Below are positions 1-9,752 of a stretch of DNA of 64,000 nt, piece by piece (position 1 is the stretch's first letter; every line of letters begins with the position of its first letter). Both the position numbers and the translations under genes were made by a program. The notes beneath the pieces are model-generated. The model ran no database searches and had not been told where the DNA came from. It worked only from the letters and a program-made list of their open reading frames with translations. Origin of the DNA: Selaginella moellendorffii (taxonomy: Eukaryota; Streptophyta; Lycopodiopsida; Selaginellales; Selaginellaceae); NCBI RefSeq assembly GCF_000143415.4, contig NW_003314381.1:1-64000 (forward strand), given 5' to 3'.

Positions 1-174
1 CACTTCATATGGACCAGCATATCGATGGGAAAGTTTATCACTCTTCCCTGTCCGTAAAGGCACCAAGGTGTTCCGCCGCTCACTTGACGGAAAGATCACT
101 CGCACAAAGACGAGATCACCCACCTTATATTCCCGGAATTGGCGATGCTCATTGGCAAACTTCTCCGCTCTATC

Positions 175-762
175 CTAAGCTGCTTGCAAATTCCGTTTGC
201 ACACCACCAGAATCTCATCAAGTTCTGTGGCCAGATCAGTTGCCTCGGAATCAAGCTTATCTTGAACGTCCTTACTCAAATGCAATCCCAACTCCACCGC
301 TGTTCGAGGATGCCTTCCAAACATGGCAAAGTAAGGACTTAGCTTGGTTCCACTGTGTTGGCTATTGTTGTAAGCAAATTGCACCAACGGAAGATATAAA
401 TCCCACTGTCCTTGCCTTTGACCAATGCTACAACGTAGCATATCCTCCACCACCTGATTCACACGCTCAGTTTGCCCATCCGTCTGAGGATGATCTCCAC
501 TCGAGAGTTTCAAAGTCACTTGCATAGCCTTTGCAAAGCTTTTCCAAAATCCACTAGTGAACTTTGAATCTCGATCACTAATGATGTCCTCCGGCAAACC
601 AAAATCAGGAAAAACCTTCTCCAAGTAAACCGCAGCCAATTCTGAGGCAGTGACAGTCTTCCGAAGAGCCAACAACTGCACATACTTCGTCAACCGATCC
701 ACTATGACCCATACTTGCTCCTTTTGCCTCTGTGTTCGTGGCAAACAAGTGAAGAAGTCCAT
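175..762 (-). CDS. integrase core of the same gag-pol frame, between two TAG codons
   Basis: In the same frame as the gag-pol segment upstream. Shows the integrase core: SRDSKFTSGFWKSF (second Asp) and HPQTDGQTERVNQ (the Glu region), then NNSQHSGTKLSPYFAMFG. A second TAG at 175-177 ends this segment. Beyond it, 1-174 stays open in frame with a C-terminal integrase stretch (YKVGDLVFVR). With the upstream segment this makes one polyprotein broken by two TAG codons. Confidence 0.85.
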   Translation of the reverse strand: MDFFTCLPRTQRQKEQVWVIVDRLTKYVQLLALRKTVTASELAAVYLEKVFPDFGLPEDIISDRDSKFTSGFWKSFAKAMQVTLKLSSGDHPQTDGQTERVNQVVEDMLRCSIGQRQGQWDLYLPLVQFAYNNSQHSGTKLSPYFAMFGRHPRTAVELGLHLSKDVQDKLDSEATDLATELDEILVVCKRNLQAA

Positions 763-783
763 AGAGATACTACACCAACGGCT

Positions 784-3700
784 CTAAGGAATAGGTAAAG
801 GTTGCAAAAGACCCCCCGGCTTCTCCCGTGGCACCTTAACCCGCTGACAAAGCTCGCATGATTTACAATACTTGAGGATATCAGCCTTTATATTCCTCCA
901 ATAAAAGTTGCGCTTAATCAACTCATACGTCTTCTTCCCCCCAAAATGACCGGCCTCTGGACGATCATGATAGTGGAATAAAACTTGAGTAATTAACGCA
1001 TCCACCTGTGGTAAATAGACACGGCCATTGTAGTAGAGAATCCCATCCACCAATGAGAAAGGAGCTTCCATCTGGTCTCGCAAAGAGGCCACCTCAGCAT
1101 CCTGAGCCTGAGCATGCTCAACCAATTGCCCAAACTCGCTGACCACCTTACTCAAATGATGACAAAATCGTGTTCGTAACGTCGTCACATGACGAACACG
1201 AGATAAAGCATCCGCCACCACATTTGTTTTTCCCAGACGATGCTCAATAGAAAACTCCCCAAACTCCATGAGTTTGACCATCCAACGAGCTTGCCTAGTG
1301 TTCAACTCCTTCTGTGTGAAAAGATACACAAGTGGTTTGTGATTTGTCAACACCACGAACACTGCACCATAAAGATAGTGCCGCCACGTCCGCAAAGCAT
1401 GAACAATAGAGAGTAACTCTTGCTCATATGTGGAATAGCGTTGCTCCGCAGAATTCAAAGTTCGACTCTCATATGCAATAGGCTGTCCCTCTTGCATGAG
1501 AACTCCTCCCAGTGCATAACCACTCGCATCGCATGTCACCTCGTAAGGTTTCGATGGATCAGCAATGCGAAGCACTGGAGCCTCGATCAACAATCGTTTC
1601 AGCGCCACAAAACTCTCCTCTTGTGGCATCTTCCACTCGAATGGCACATTCTTGCGTAACAACCGCATCAACGGAATAGCCACCTCTGCAAACTTATGCT
1701 GGAAACGTCGGTAGTAACTAGCCATACCAAGAAAACTGCACAACTCGGCCACTTTAGTCGGTGTAAGCCAGTTTTCCACCACAGCCACCTTCCTTGGATC
1801 TGTCTTGACACCCTTAGATGTCACAATATGGCCTAGATATTCCACCTCCGACTTTGCAAATTCACATTTGCTCTTCTTCGCATAAAGTTTGCTGTCTCGA
1901 AGTAACGAAAGAACCTTGTGCAAATGCACCCTATGCTCCTCCATATTCTTGCTAAAAACAAGAATATCATCCAAGAAAATCTCCACAAACTCATGAAGAT
2001 AACGCCCAAATACCTCCGTCATCAACCGAGTAAATGTGGCCGGTGCATTCGTCAAACCAAACGGCATAACGGTAAACTCAAAATGTCCAAAGCTTGTGTT
2101 GAATGCCGTCTTGGAGATAGATGCATCATCCATTGCAATCTGATGATATCCACTCCTCAGATCAATCTTGGTAAACACTCGTGCTTCACCAAGCTTGTCT
2201 AGGATATCATCCACACGTGGCATCGGCATCTTGTCCTTCACTGTCTTCTTGTTTAAAGCACGATAGTCAATACACATCCGCATTGAACCGTCCTTCTTCT
2301 TCACAAGCAAGACCGGAGCACCAAACGGAGACTTACTTGGCTGAATAAATCCAAACTCAAGTAACTCCTTGACTTGTCGTTGAACTTTTTGCTCCTCCGC
2401 ATAACTTAACCGAAATGGACGCCGGTAAATTGGCCGCGTCCCCGGCTCCAATGTAATCCCATGCTCCACACCTCGTAATGGAGGCAATCCATGAGGAATT
2501 TCAGATGGAAAAACATCAGAAAACTCATCAAGTACATCCCGTACTGCTGCTTCTCCCCCACACGTGCCTTGGTCCCCCAAGTCACGAACAAACAGCAAGT
2601 AACTTGAAAGTGCTTTTCCATTACGACAAGCCCGCTTCAAAGATGTAGCAGAGAGCATAACAACTGGTGGTTGAACGCCCTCGCCAAACCACACATCTTT
2701 AACGCCACCATACTCCAGCGAGATACGCTTAATGCTCCACTTTATCTCTGGATCCACCTTCACCAACCATGGCATCCCAAGAATGAGATCCACACGATGG
2801 ATATCCGCGAGATAAAAAGTCTCCACAAGTGTGGTTTTGCCAACCAACACTTCCAGCCCCTCGACACAAGCATTGAAATGCTGAGCAAAGGTAGCTGCAC
2901 CTTCCACTGTGTATGGAACAACTCCACGTGTGTTCAGGCAATGCTCCGCAACAAACTTTGCCAAAACAAAGTTGTCATCACTCCCACTATCCAGTAAAAT
3001 CCGCACTGGATCGCCACGGAACACGCCCTCCAGCATTAAAGCTGATTCACGCGTATCCTCGAGCTCCATCTTGTTCCACACACAGTTGAGTTGACGAGCA
3101 ACGATCGAAAGTCTCTTCCTCCTACCGGAATGGTCGTTCTCGTCATCCTCACGCTGTAAAGCTTGCAACTTTTTAGTATCTGACTTACCGTGAGAAGATG
3201 ATTGGCCATTCTTCTTGTCCTGCTGCTTGTTCTTCAACTGTGGACAATCAGCCTTGTAGTGTCCAAGTTCACCGCAATGATGACAACCCTGCCTATAATT
3301 CTTCACAAAGAACTTTTGCTTCTTGGACCCCTTTGCATCTGAAGTAGTCACCACCGACTTCAACTTGTGATGCTTGTTCCCCTCCTTGTGTCCACGGCGA
3401 TCATCACGACGATTCTCGACAGAAGGACTCCGCGAACGCTTGCGAGACTTGTGCTTGTCATTGTCAAGGCGACGAGCCGTATCAAAGAGCTCCTCCAAAC
3501 TCTTTGTAGGCTGAGAATGACGCAAGTGTTGCCGCATGCTCTCACTATGTAGGCCATCAATGAAGTAGGATTTGTTCTGATCTGGATCCTTCATTGGAAC
3601 ACGACTAATCAAGCGAGTAAGCTTCTCAATATAATCCCCGAGCGTCATTTTCCCTTGCTGGAAATGGCGAAGTTCTGTACGAGCATTCTCCACGTCGTAA

Positions 3701-4200
3701 TGAGGGGCAAAACGTAAACGAAAAGCAGCCTCAAACTCATCCATGGTAGACACTAGTGGTTTCTTATCCGCAACACGGGACTCCTCAAGCCAATTCCACC
3801 ATCGAAGACCCGCATCACGCAAAACCATTGGAATAGCCACTAAAGCCTCTGCATCTGGAGTTCCTCTAGCAGCCAAAAACTTCTTCACATTGGCTAGCCA
3901 AGCAAGACACTCGTCCACACCACCATCACCGGAAAAGGTTGGAATCTTGAGTCGATCTACCAAAGAAGGCTTACTTGGAGCGCTACCCCGTCCAGCCTCG
4001 AGTGCCTCAACACGCCCATGCATGGTATCCATCATGCCATGCATCTCGTCTTGCATCTCTTGCTGATTTTTATTAAGGGCTCGCAGCTCATGAACCACAT
4101 CTTGAATGGTCCAAATCTCCGCAGCTTCGTCGGCACCATCGTCGGCACCACCATCGACAATAGGATTCCAGCGTTCAGCTTGGTCGGCCATCGCAACCAA
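784..4200 (-). CDS. gag-pol polyprotein (gag, CCHC, protease, RT, RNase H, integrase zinc-binding), ended by TAG
   Basis: 1138 codons from ATG at 4200. A gag capsid-like region (about residues 130-230) is followed by a basic stretch and the zinc knuckle CHHCGELGHYKADC (about 305-320). The aspartic protease core is LLDSGSDDNF. RT has KKKDGSMRMCIDYRALN and the active-site variant FLDDILVF. RNase H has TCDASGYALGG and a late ADALSR. The integrase HHCC segment ends CKSCELCQR. The frame stops at TAG 784-786, but translation continues in the same frame into the integrase core, so the stop interrupts a polyprotein rather than ending it. All catalytic motifs I can check are intact. Whether the stop is a mutation or is read through cannot be told from sequence. 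Confidence 0.9.
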   Translation of the reverse strand: MVAMADQAERWNPIVDGGADDGADEAAEIWTIQDVVHELRALNKNQQEMQDEMHGMMDTMHGRVEALEAGRGSAPSKPSLVDRLKIPTFSGDGGVDECLAWLANVKKFLAARGTPDAEALVAIPMVLRDAGLRWWNWLEESRVADKKPLVSTMDEFEAAFRLRFAPHYDVENARTELRHFQQGKMTLGDYIEKLTRLISRVPMKDPDQNKSYFIDGLHSESMRQHLRHSQPTKSLEELFDTARRLDNDKHKSRKRSRSPSVENRRDDRRGHKEGNKHHKLKSVVTTSDAKGSKKQKFFVKNYRQGCHHCGELGHYKADCPQLKNKQQDKKNGQSSSHGKSDTKKLQALQREDDENDHSGRRKRLSIVARQLNCVWNKMELEDTRESALMLEGVFRGDPVRILLDSGSDDNFVLAKFVAEHCLNTRGVVPYTVEGAATFAQHFNACVEGLEVLVGKTTLVETFYLADIHRVDLILGMPWLVKVDPEIKWSIKRISLEYGGVKDVWFGEGVQPPVVMLSATSLKRACRNGKALSSYLLFVRDLGDQGTCGGEAAVRDVLDEFSDVFPSEIPHGLPPLRGVEHGITLEPGTRPIYRRPFRLSYAEEQKVQRQVKELLEFGFIQPSKSPFGAPVLLVKKKDGSMRMCIDYRALNKKTVKDKMPMPRVDDILDKLGEARVFTKIDLRSGYHQIAMDDASISKTAFNTSFGHFEFTVMPFGLTNAPATFTRLMTEVFGRYLHEFVEIFLDDILVFSKNMEEHRVHLHKVLSLLRDSKLYAKKSKCEFAKSEVEYLGHIVTSKGVKTDPRKVAVVENWLTPTKVAELCSFLGMASYYRRFQHKFAEVAIPLMRLLRKNVPFEWKMPQEESFVALKRLLIEAPVLRIADPSKPYEVTCDASGYALGGVLMQEGQPIAYESRTLNSAEQRYSTYEQELLSIVHALRTWRHYLYGAVFVVLTNHKPLVYLFTQKELNTRQARWMVKLMEFGEFSIEHRLGKTNVVADALSRVRHVTTLRTRFCHHLSKVVSEFGQLVEHAQAQDAEVASLRDQMEAPFSLVDGILYYNGRVYLPQVDALITQVLFHYHDRPEAGHFGGKKTYELIKRNFYWRNIKADILKYCKSCELCQRVKVPREKPGGLLQPLPIP

Positions 4201-4201
4201 T

Positions 4202-4213
4202 CCTCTGATACCA
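4202..4213 (-). promoter_or_regulatory. primer-binding site (initiator tRNA-Met type)
   Basis: On the minus strand the 12 bases read TGGTATCAGAGG, matching 11 of 12 bases of the common plant PBS TGGTATCAGAGC. It lies one base inside the LTR end and just upstream of the gag ATG, which fixes element orientation. Confidence 0.85.
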
Positions 4214-4214
4214 A

Positions 4215-4447
4215 TGTTATGATCCGGCGCAAAAAGACAAAGATCTAGTTGCCCAAGACTATGCTACGCCACCTCTTCAGGTTCCTCACCACCCAACCAC
4301 CCCCGAGCTACCTCAAAAGCTCCACTGCGCTGCCGCTCCACTGTGAGCCCTAGGGTAGGTTAAGTCCCTTACCCTAACATGCCTTAATATACCCTTGAGC
4401 CTCCCTTTGACCGATGTTGACCACGTAGTCAAAGCTGGCGCCTAACA
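4215..4447 (-). repeat. 5' LTR of the leftmost Ty3 element (233 bp)
   Basis: Bounded by the inverted termini TGTTA at 4215 and TAACA at 4447, adjacent to the PBS. A TATA-like stretch (GGGTATATTAAG on the minus strand) near 4384-4395 may be the promoter. The partner LTR is outside the window. Confidence 0.8.
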
Positions 4448-4474
4448 CTCAAAGAGATCAAAATTTTACTTGCA

Positions 4475-7169
4475 AATGTCAAAGAGATGTTGGAAAAAGG
4501 TGTTATTCGAAAGTCATAGAGTCCTTAGGGGTGTGAACTTCATTTTGTGACAAAGCCTGATGGGAGTATTTGTTTCTATATCAACTATCGTCCATTAAAT
4601 GAAATGACAATCCCTGATGTGTACCCTCTTCCTCACACTATTGATCTCTTGGATTGTCTAGGGAGAAGTCATTAGTTCACTAAGCTTGTTTTTGGGTACT
4701 GGCAAGTACCGATGGCAAAAAGAGATATTCCTAAGACTATTTTTCATACACCATTTGGTTTATATGAATTCTTAGTGATGCCATTTGGTTTGAACAATGC
4801 TCGAGCAACTTTTCAATGGATGATGGATAAAGTTCTTTGTGATATGCCAGAGGTGATTGTTGACTTCATTAATGATGTTCTGATCCACTCAGAGGGAACA
4901 TAGGAGGAACACGTTCGTGATGTTCATAAAGTATTGGATCGGCTATGGGATGTTAGTTTAAAGCTGAAACAATCGAAATGCATGTTTAGGTTTAACACAA
5001 CTTATCTTGGGTATTATATTTCTTGTGAGTGTTTGTAAATTGATCCTAACAAACTTGTGCCTATTCTAAAGTTCCCTACTTCGAAGTATGTGAATGATGT
5101 GTAGTAGTTCCTGGGCAAGGTGCAATATCTTAGTCATTTTTTCGATCATTTTTCTAATTGCATTGCACAGTTGCAAGCATTGCTAAAGTTATTAAGATCA
5201 TTTGGATGACTTTCATTTGGTTTGCAAACTGTGAGTGGGCGTTTATAGATCTCAAAGTGCTATTGATGACTCTTCCAATTTTGGCATATCTTAACTACAC
5301 TCGATTTTTCATTTTACTCGTTGATACTTCTGATATTGGTTTTGGAGGCGTATTGATGCAAGAGAGCCCGAGTGTGCTTGATCAGCACCATCCCATTGCA
5401 TACATTAGATGTATATTACAACCAGCGAAAGTGAACTACTTCACGATAGACAAGGAGTGTTTAGTAGCAGTCTGGGTTTTAAGAAACTTCATGCATATCT
5501 ACATAATTCTCGGACGTTATTAAAAGGTGATCATGTTACTATTACTTCATTATTGAAGCGGAAGAACTTGGTTGGTTCTACTGCTCGGTGGGCTTTGAAG
5601 CTTCAAATATATGATTTTGATGTTATTCATTGTTCGGAGAGTTTTATAGTTGATGTTAATGCCCTCTCTCAAGCTCTTTTTCCTTTTTCGCTCTTTTATC
5701 ATGTTTCTGATGAGCCTATTGTTTAAGCATCTATGGATTTTCTAGACAAGGATTTTGTGCCATTGGCGGATGATGTACTTGACGTTAAATGACCCCAAAG
5801 TGTAGAGCAAGATCTACTTTCTCTTGATGAGGCTCAAAAGATTGAGCTATGGATTCGAAGACTTCAAGAAGGGTTTGAGAATCTTGCATCACTTGCTGAT
5901 AACTTGTCATTCTAGCATTTACATTCTTAATATTGCCTTGAAGATGGCCTTATTTATTTTATGGGGATGCCTAATCATTTACAGCTAGTGGTGCTTTCAA
6001 TGTTTATTCCACGATTTCTCTATACCTACCATGATTCTCCTGTTCTAGGCAAGCATATGGGATATTGTCGTGTGACTGAGAAGTTACCTAGGTCTTTCTA
6101 TTAGCCAAAGATATGACATGATGTTATCTAGTATATGCATAGTTGCATTTGGTGCCAAACTCGTGATACTCCCCCTTGTGTTGGAGTCAATTGCAATTTC
6201 CTGTCTATTTAAGTTTATGGTGTTTGATCTTATGGTACCTTTTCCATGATCAACTGCTAGTAATGAGTATGTTATTATTACTTTTTACTACTTGACTCAT
6301 TGGGTGGAAGTTAATACTCTTGCTAGTGCCTCTATAACTACTGTTGGATACTGCCTCCTCAATTAAGTAGTGTTCCAGCATTCTTGTCTTGAGTGGATTC
6401 TTTCAAATAATGGTCTTGCATTTATGGCTGAAGCATTTCATGTTTTGACATCTTAATTGGAGATCCGCCACACTTTCACAAGTGCTTATCATCCACAGTC
6501 AAACGGTTTGTTGGATGGCTCATTCAAACATTCAAAGGGATGATCGTGAAGTATGTGAATTTTCAACATTTAGATTGGGATAGTTATTTGTTATTTCTTC
6601 AGTATGCATATGTTATAGGGGTGTAGAATTTTGTTAGTGCTTCACTATATAACTCTTATATGGTCATGATCCAATATTACCAATCAAGCTAGGTTTACCT
6701 TCACAGTTGCCACAAGCTACCGATGCTAAGTCATGGGATCAGTATTTGATGAACATTCTTCCACTTGTCTGAGCAAAGTCTACTGAACACCTAGGCCATG
6801 TATAAGTGGGATAACAATGACACTACAACTTTCATCATTGTCCACCTACGGAGTACAAAAGGGATGACTTGGTGTTAGCTGTTTTCCCCATCTTACGGTA
6901 TGTGGTTTATCTAAGAGGCTCCTAAAAGATCATATCAAGTGTTGCAAGAAGTTGTACCACAAGTTTATGAAGTCCAACATGATGTCCAACAGGCTGATCC
7001 TTCAGAAATTGTGCATATGCAGCGGTTGAAATGCTTCATACCAAGGGATCAAGAACAACTGATACCACTTATAGATCCACTGATGTCTCTTCTTGATGTT
7101 CCTCCAGAGGCCCATCTACGAGAGAACCCTGATATGCTTCCATTATTCCAAGAGAAGGGGATGATGTGA
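4475..7169 (+). pseudogene. pol remnant: RT, RNase H, integrase with many stops
   Basis: RT pieces around 4550-5030 show KPDGSICFYINYRPLN, HTPFGLYEFLVMPFGLNN and a mutated active site (FINDVLIHS, where xxDD is expected). An RNase H remnant near 5311-5360 reads LVDTSDIGFGGVLMQ. Integrase core and tail remnants follow (about 5990-6700), and the last open piece (6939-7169) matches the tail of the 47-kb copy. Numerous stops and small frame changes show long neutral decay. Confidence 0.8.
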
Positions 7170-7331
7170 GGCCCAAGTGTATGGCTACAATGCCATATAC
7201 TAATATTAGTGTAGTGGGGCTGTCGGATTGATTTCAATCTGAACCACTCGCTCTTGTATATAAGTTAGGGTTTTTGGGCTAATTGATATACACATTTTCT
7301 GTATTCCCTTTTCATATTCCATGCACTCACA
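7165..7331 (+). repeat. 3' LTR (167 bp) of the decayed Ty3 element
   Basis: Ends TGTGAG and CTCACA form perfect inverted termini. A purine-rich tract (7151-7161) directly precedes it. Highly similar to 47482-47640, including a TGTATATAA TATA-like box, so one LTR family is present three times in the window. Confidence 0.8.
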
Positions 7332-8330
7332 GATGATAAGGAAAAACTTCTTAATATTATTAAAATTATGAATTATTTAAAATACCTATTTAATAAAACT
7401 TTTACCTCTAAAACCTTAACAAAATATTCTTTTATGTACTAGAATATTTTAAGTCACCCTTGACTCCCCATTGACTTGGGTGGATCTCAGATGTGAATGG
7501 CAGGGAAGTCACTTATCTAAGGCTGTACACAAGATGCTGGATCTTCATCAAATGTATGCATTCCTTTTACAATCTTCAGGCTATTAATTTTGCAAGGCAA
7601 CTTCAATATGGCAACATATTGTGGCAATAGGTTTGGACTTGACCAAACCTAACCCCACCCAAATGCATGTGGTAGTGAATAGGAGAGTGGAAGTGATTGT
7701 GGTGGTATGCTCTCAAGGTGAAGCACATCACTCCCAGCCACAATTTATGGAGACAAGGAGCTCAATGCCCTAATCATCACCTGACCCAATCATCACTTGA
7801 GGAGGCAAGTCGCACATCAACAAGACACCCAAAAAGGATTGAAAGAAGTGAAGAACATGAAGACTCTTTCTCTAAGTTAAGTTGTCATTAATAGCAGTGA
7901 TGTTTTCAACAAGGTCATGGTCTTTATCCTCTCTAAGCTTTACAAGATCTTCAAGAAAATGTTGCATATCCACAACATGCCTCCCCCAATGGAGGCATTG
8001 AAGGATTTGCCTACCTATGATTTTCTCCACTAAGAGAAAAAGGTGGCTATGGAGGATTTGAAGAAAGTTGGCTGCTAGAAAAAGTTGTTCCTGTTTGTGA
8101 CATTGTATAAGCTCTATTTCGTTAAAGTGGGATTTATTCAGTAAAATGGGACTAGGTACAAATTTTCAAGTATTTGAAAATAACGTGAAATTATATGTTT
8201 TTGTCCAGGGGCTAGACATATCTGGGGCATGGTGACTAGCGCGGTGACTTTGTGTCTAGACTGAGTCCATCTGGTTGTATAATAAATCTCATTGTCAAGG
8301 TGAACAAGCCAAATCTGAAGCTAAAGAAGA
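7332..8330. other. no recognisable gene; AT-rich, many stops
   Basis: About 1 kb with only short open stretches. A phase near 7930-8130 reads like a decayed protein but matches nothing I recognise. It may be the left flank of the palindrome-bearing element or an older repeat. Confidence 0.4.
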
Positions 8331-8649
8331 GCGATGGCATGCGCGCACACACTATTTGTTTGTTCATTGAGCGTGTGGTGAGCTTTCCAAGATGAATGTC
8401 ATTCCTATTAGCCAGACATATAACTTAATGGTGAGAACATTTAGATATTATTCAATGTTATCTTTTTCTAACGAATCTAATTGTGAAGGTGTAGCAAGAG
8501 GCATTGCTAGTCTGGAGAAGTCATTTAACTCATTTGACCCTTAGTGTATTTTCATGAAACTAAATAACATTCATATTATTAAGGAATTTCTCTAGTACCT
8601 TTTTTTTACGACATAGAGGCTTGCATTTCTTTCAAAGGTGATTTAGTAA

Positions 8650-8760
8650 AAGGCCTGAGGGCACATGCCATTCTATTTTTCAGACCGGTATTAAGATATA
8701 CTAGTGCAAAGGGAAAAAGGTATTTGGTGATCAAGTAAATGGCATGAGGGCACACGCCAT
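8650..8760. repeat. palindrome family, left-flank copies (8650-8671, 8739-8760)
   Basis: Both fit the 22-base pattern with arms ATGGCRTG and CAYGCCAT; 8739-8760 has a GAGGGC-type centre. A weaker copy is at 8334-8355, and further degenerate copies or half sites are at 9130-9168 and 9339-9360. Confidence 0.75.
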
Positions 8761-8767
8761 TATAAGC

Positions 8768-9041
8768 CTAAGCGCTAGTGGACACCTCCTTTTTGGTACT
8801 CTCAGCGGTACTATCATCCTTCTCCGGGTCAGTTATTTTGCTTTGGATTGTTGTCTCTGACGTTACTAGGGCGTTCTCAATAGTTGTTAATGTTGCCGTT
8901 TGTTCAAAAAAATGATCACCTGGAGTATAGTACGGGGAGTTTGGAAGACTTATATATTCTACATCTTCACCTATCTCCTTCTCCGTCTCCTTTTCTGCCT
9001 CACTTACAGATTTTGTGCTTGCCATGAGAACGCTCTTCACC
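8768..9041 (-). CDS. probable terminal exon(s) of the minus-strand transposase-like gene (acidic tail)
   Basis: On the minus strand an acceptor-like TTTTAG ends at 9042, followed by an open frame to TAG at 8768-8770. The peptide is rich in Glu, Lys, Ser and Thr (for example SVSEAEKETEKEIGEDVEY) with no domain I know. It lies 0.7 kb past the last certain exon of the transposase-like gene and on the same strand, so a tail exon is plausible. The phase could not be joined with confidence. A GTGATC donor-like site inside may split it further. Confidence 0.35.
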
Positions 9042-9498
9042 CTAAAATATGGAGTTCGTTGTGTTATAAAAGGAAACCAACACACACGCTGCAAGGGAAT
9101 GATGGTACATAAAGCACGTAAGCCCACAATATGGGTTTATGTGCCATTAATATGGGCCACACGCCATATTATTAGATTTATGCACGTGTGATTGGTAAAT
9201 GCATATGTCACATCATCTTTGTTTTACCTCACACACTATATCAGGCCTAATGAACCATATCACATGTGCGCACATGCTATATATATGGAGAAGTATTATG
9301 CAAGGATAGAAAAATTCAATGCATGATTGTGGAGAGCAATGGCATGAAGCCACATGCTAAATAACATTTTAGAGAAAGAATTAAAATAGAAACATGCAAA
9401 CAGTACTAAGTGGACCAAGACTTAGAAGTGCACAATTGAATGAGGTATTTCTAATAAATATTTCACTCACCTCATATAGGAATGGCTACCACTCTCAA

Positions 9499-9666
9499 AT
9501 GGCGTATCGCCTCATGCCATCACCTCACAATTTGTTATAACAATCCGATGAATTCATATTCGGCTTGTTCACCTTGAACTTTAAGTAAGATTTGCTAGAA
9601 CAACTAAGAATTTATACTTGTTATTTGTATCATCTCACCTAGGAATGGCGTAAGGCCATATGCCAT
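9499..9666. repeat. palindrome family, copies in the duplicated module (9499-9520, 9645-9666)
   Basis: One palindrome sits in each copy of the tandem module, at equal distance from the following splice-like junction, so module and palindrome duplicated together. Confidence 0.75.
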
Positions 9667-9742
9667 CACGCCTCCTCTGATTCAGATTTGGATTGTTCAC
9701 CTTGAAATAAAATACATTAGAAACTTAGTAAAGGAATATTAA
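9552..9742 (-). repeat. duplicated splice module downstream of the transposase-like exon
   Basis: On the minus strand the block starting CAAG|GTGAACAA, containing a palindrome and then a YAG|GTGAG-like junction, occurs twice (near 9690 and 9565). A third copy in the opposite orientation starts near 8295. The copies look like tandem exon-intron units. Which ones are used at the gene's 3' end cannot be decided from sequence. Confidence 0.5.
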
Positions 9743-9752
9743 TGAATCTCAC

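Larger units (their letters stand above)
1..4447 (-). mobile_element. Ty3/gypsy LTR retrotransposon, 5' LTR to integrase, cut by window edge
   Basis: The element reads leftwards: 5' LTR (4215-4447), primer-binding site (4202-4213), gag-pol starting at 4200, integrase continuing to position 1. Domain order is gag, CCHC knuckle, aspartic protease, RT, RNase H, integrase, which is the Ty3/gypsy order. Only two in-frame stops are seen (TAG at 784-786 and 175-177) and no frameshift, so this is a young copy. After the second stop the frame stays open to the window edge through the integrase C-terminal region. The 3' LTR lies outside the window. It abuts the RT region of a decayed plus-strand Ty3 element at 4448, which suggests a nested insertion. 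Confidence 0.9.
4448..7331 (+). mobile_element. decayed Ty3/gypsy element, RT to 3' LTR
   Basis: Begins abruptly inside RT, next to the neighbouring element's LTR, and runs to a 3' LTR at 7165-7331. Same family as the copies at 45903-47640 and 62473-64000, judged by matching integrase tail, polypurine tract and LTR. The gag, protease and 5' LTR are absent from the window. Probably its RT was split by insertion of the minus-strand element. The missing half would then lie left of the window. Confidence 0.8.

Noticed and set aside
9-527. 172-codon plus-strand frame at the left edge
   Set aside because: It is the antisense of the integrase frame of the minus-strand Ty3 element.
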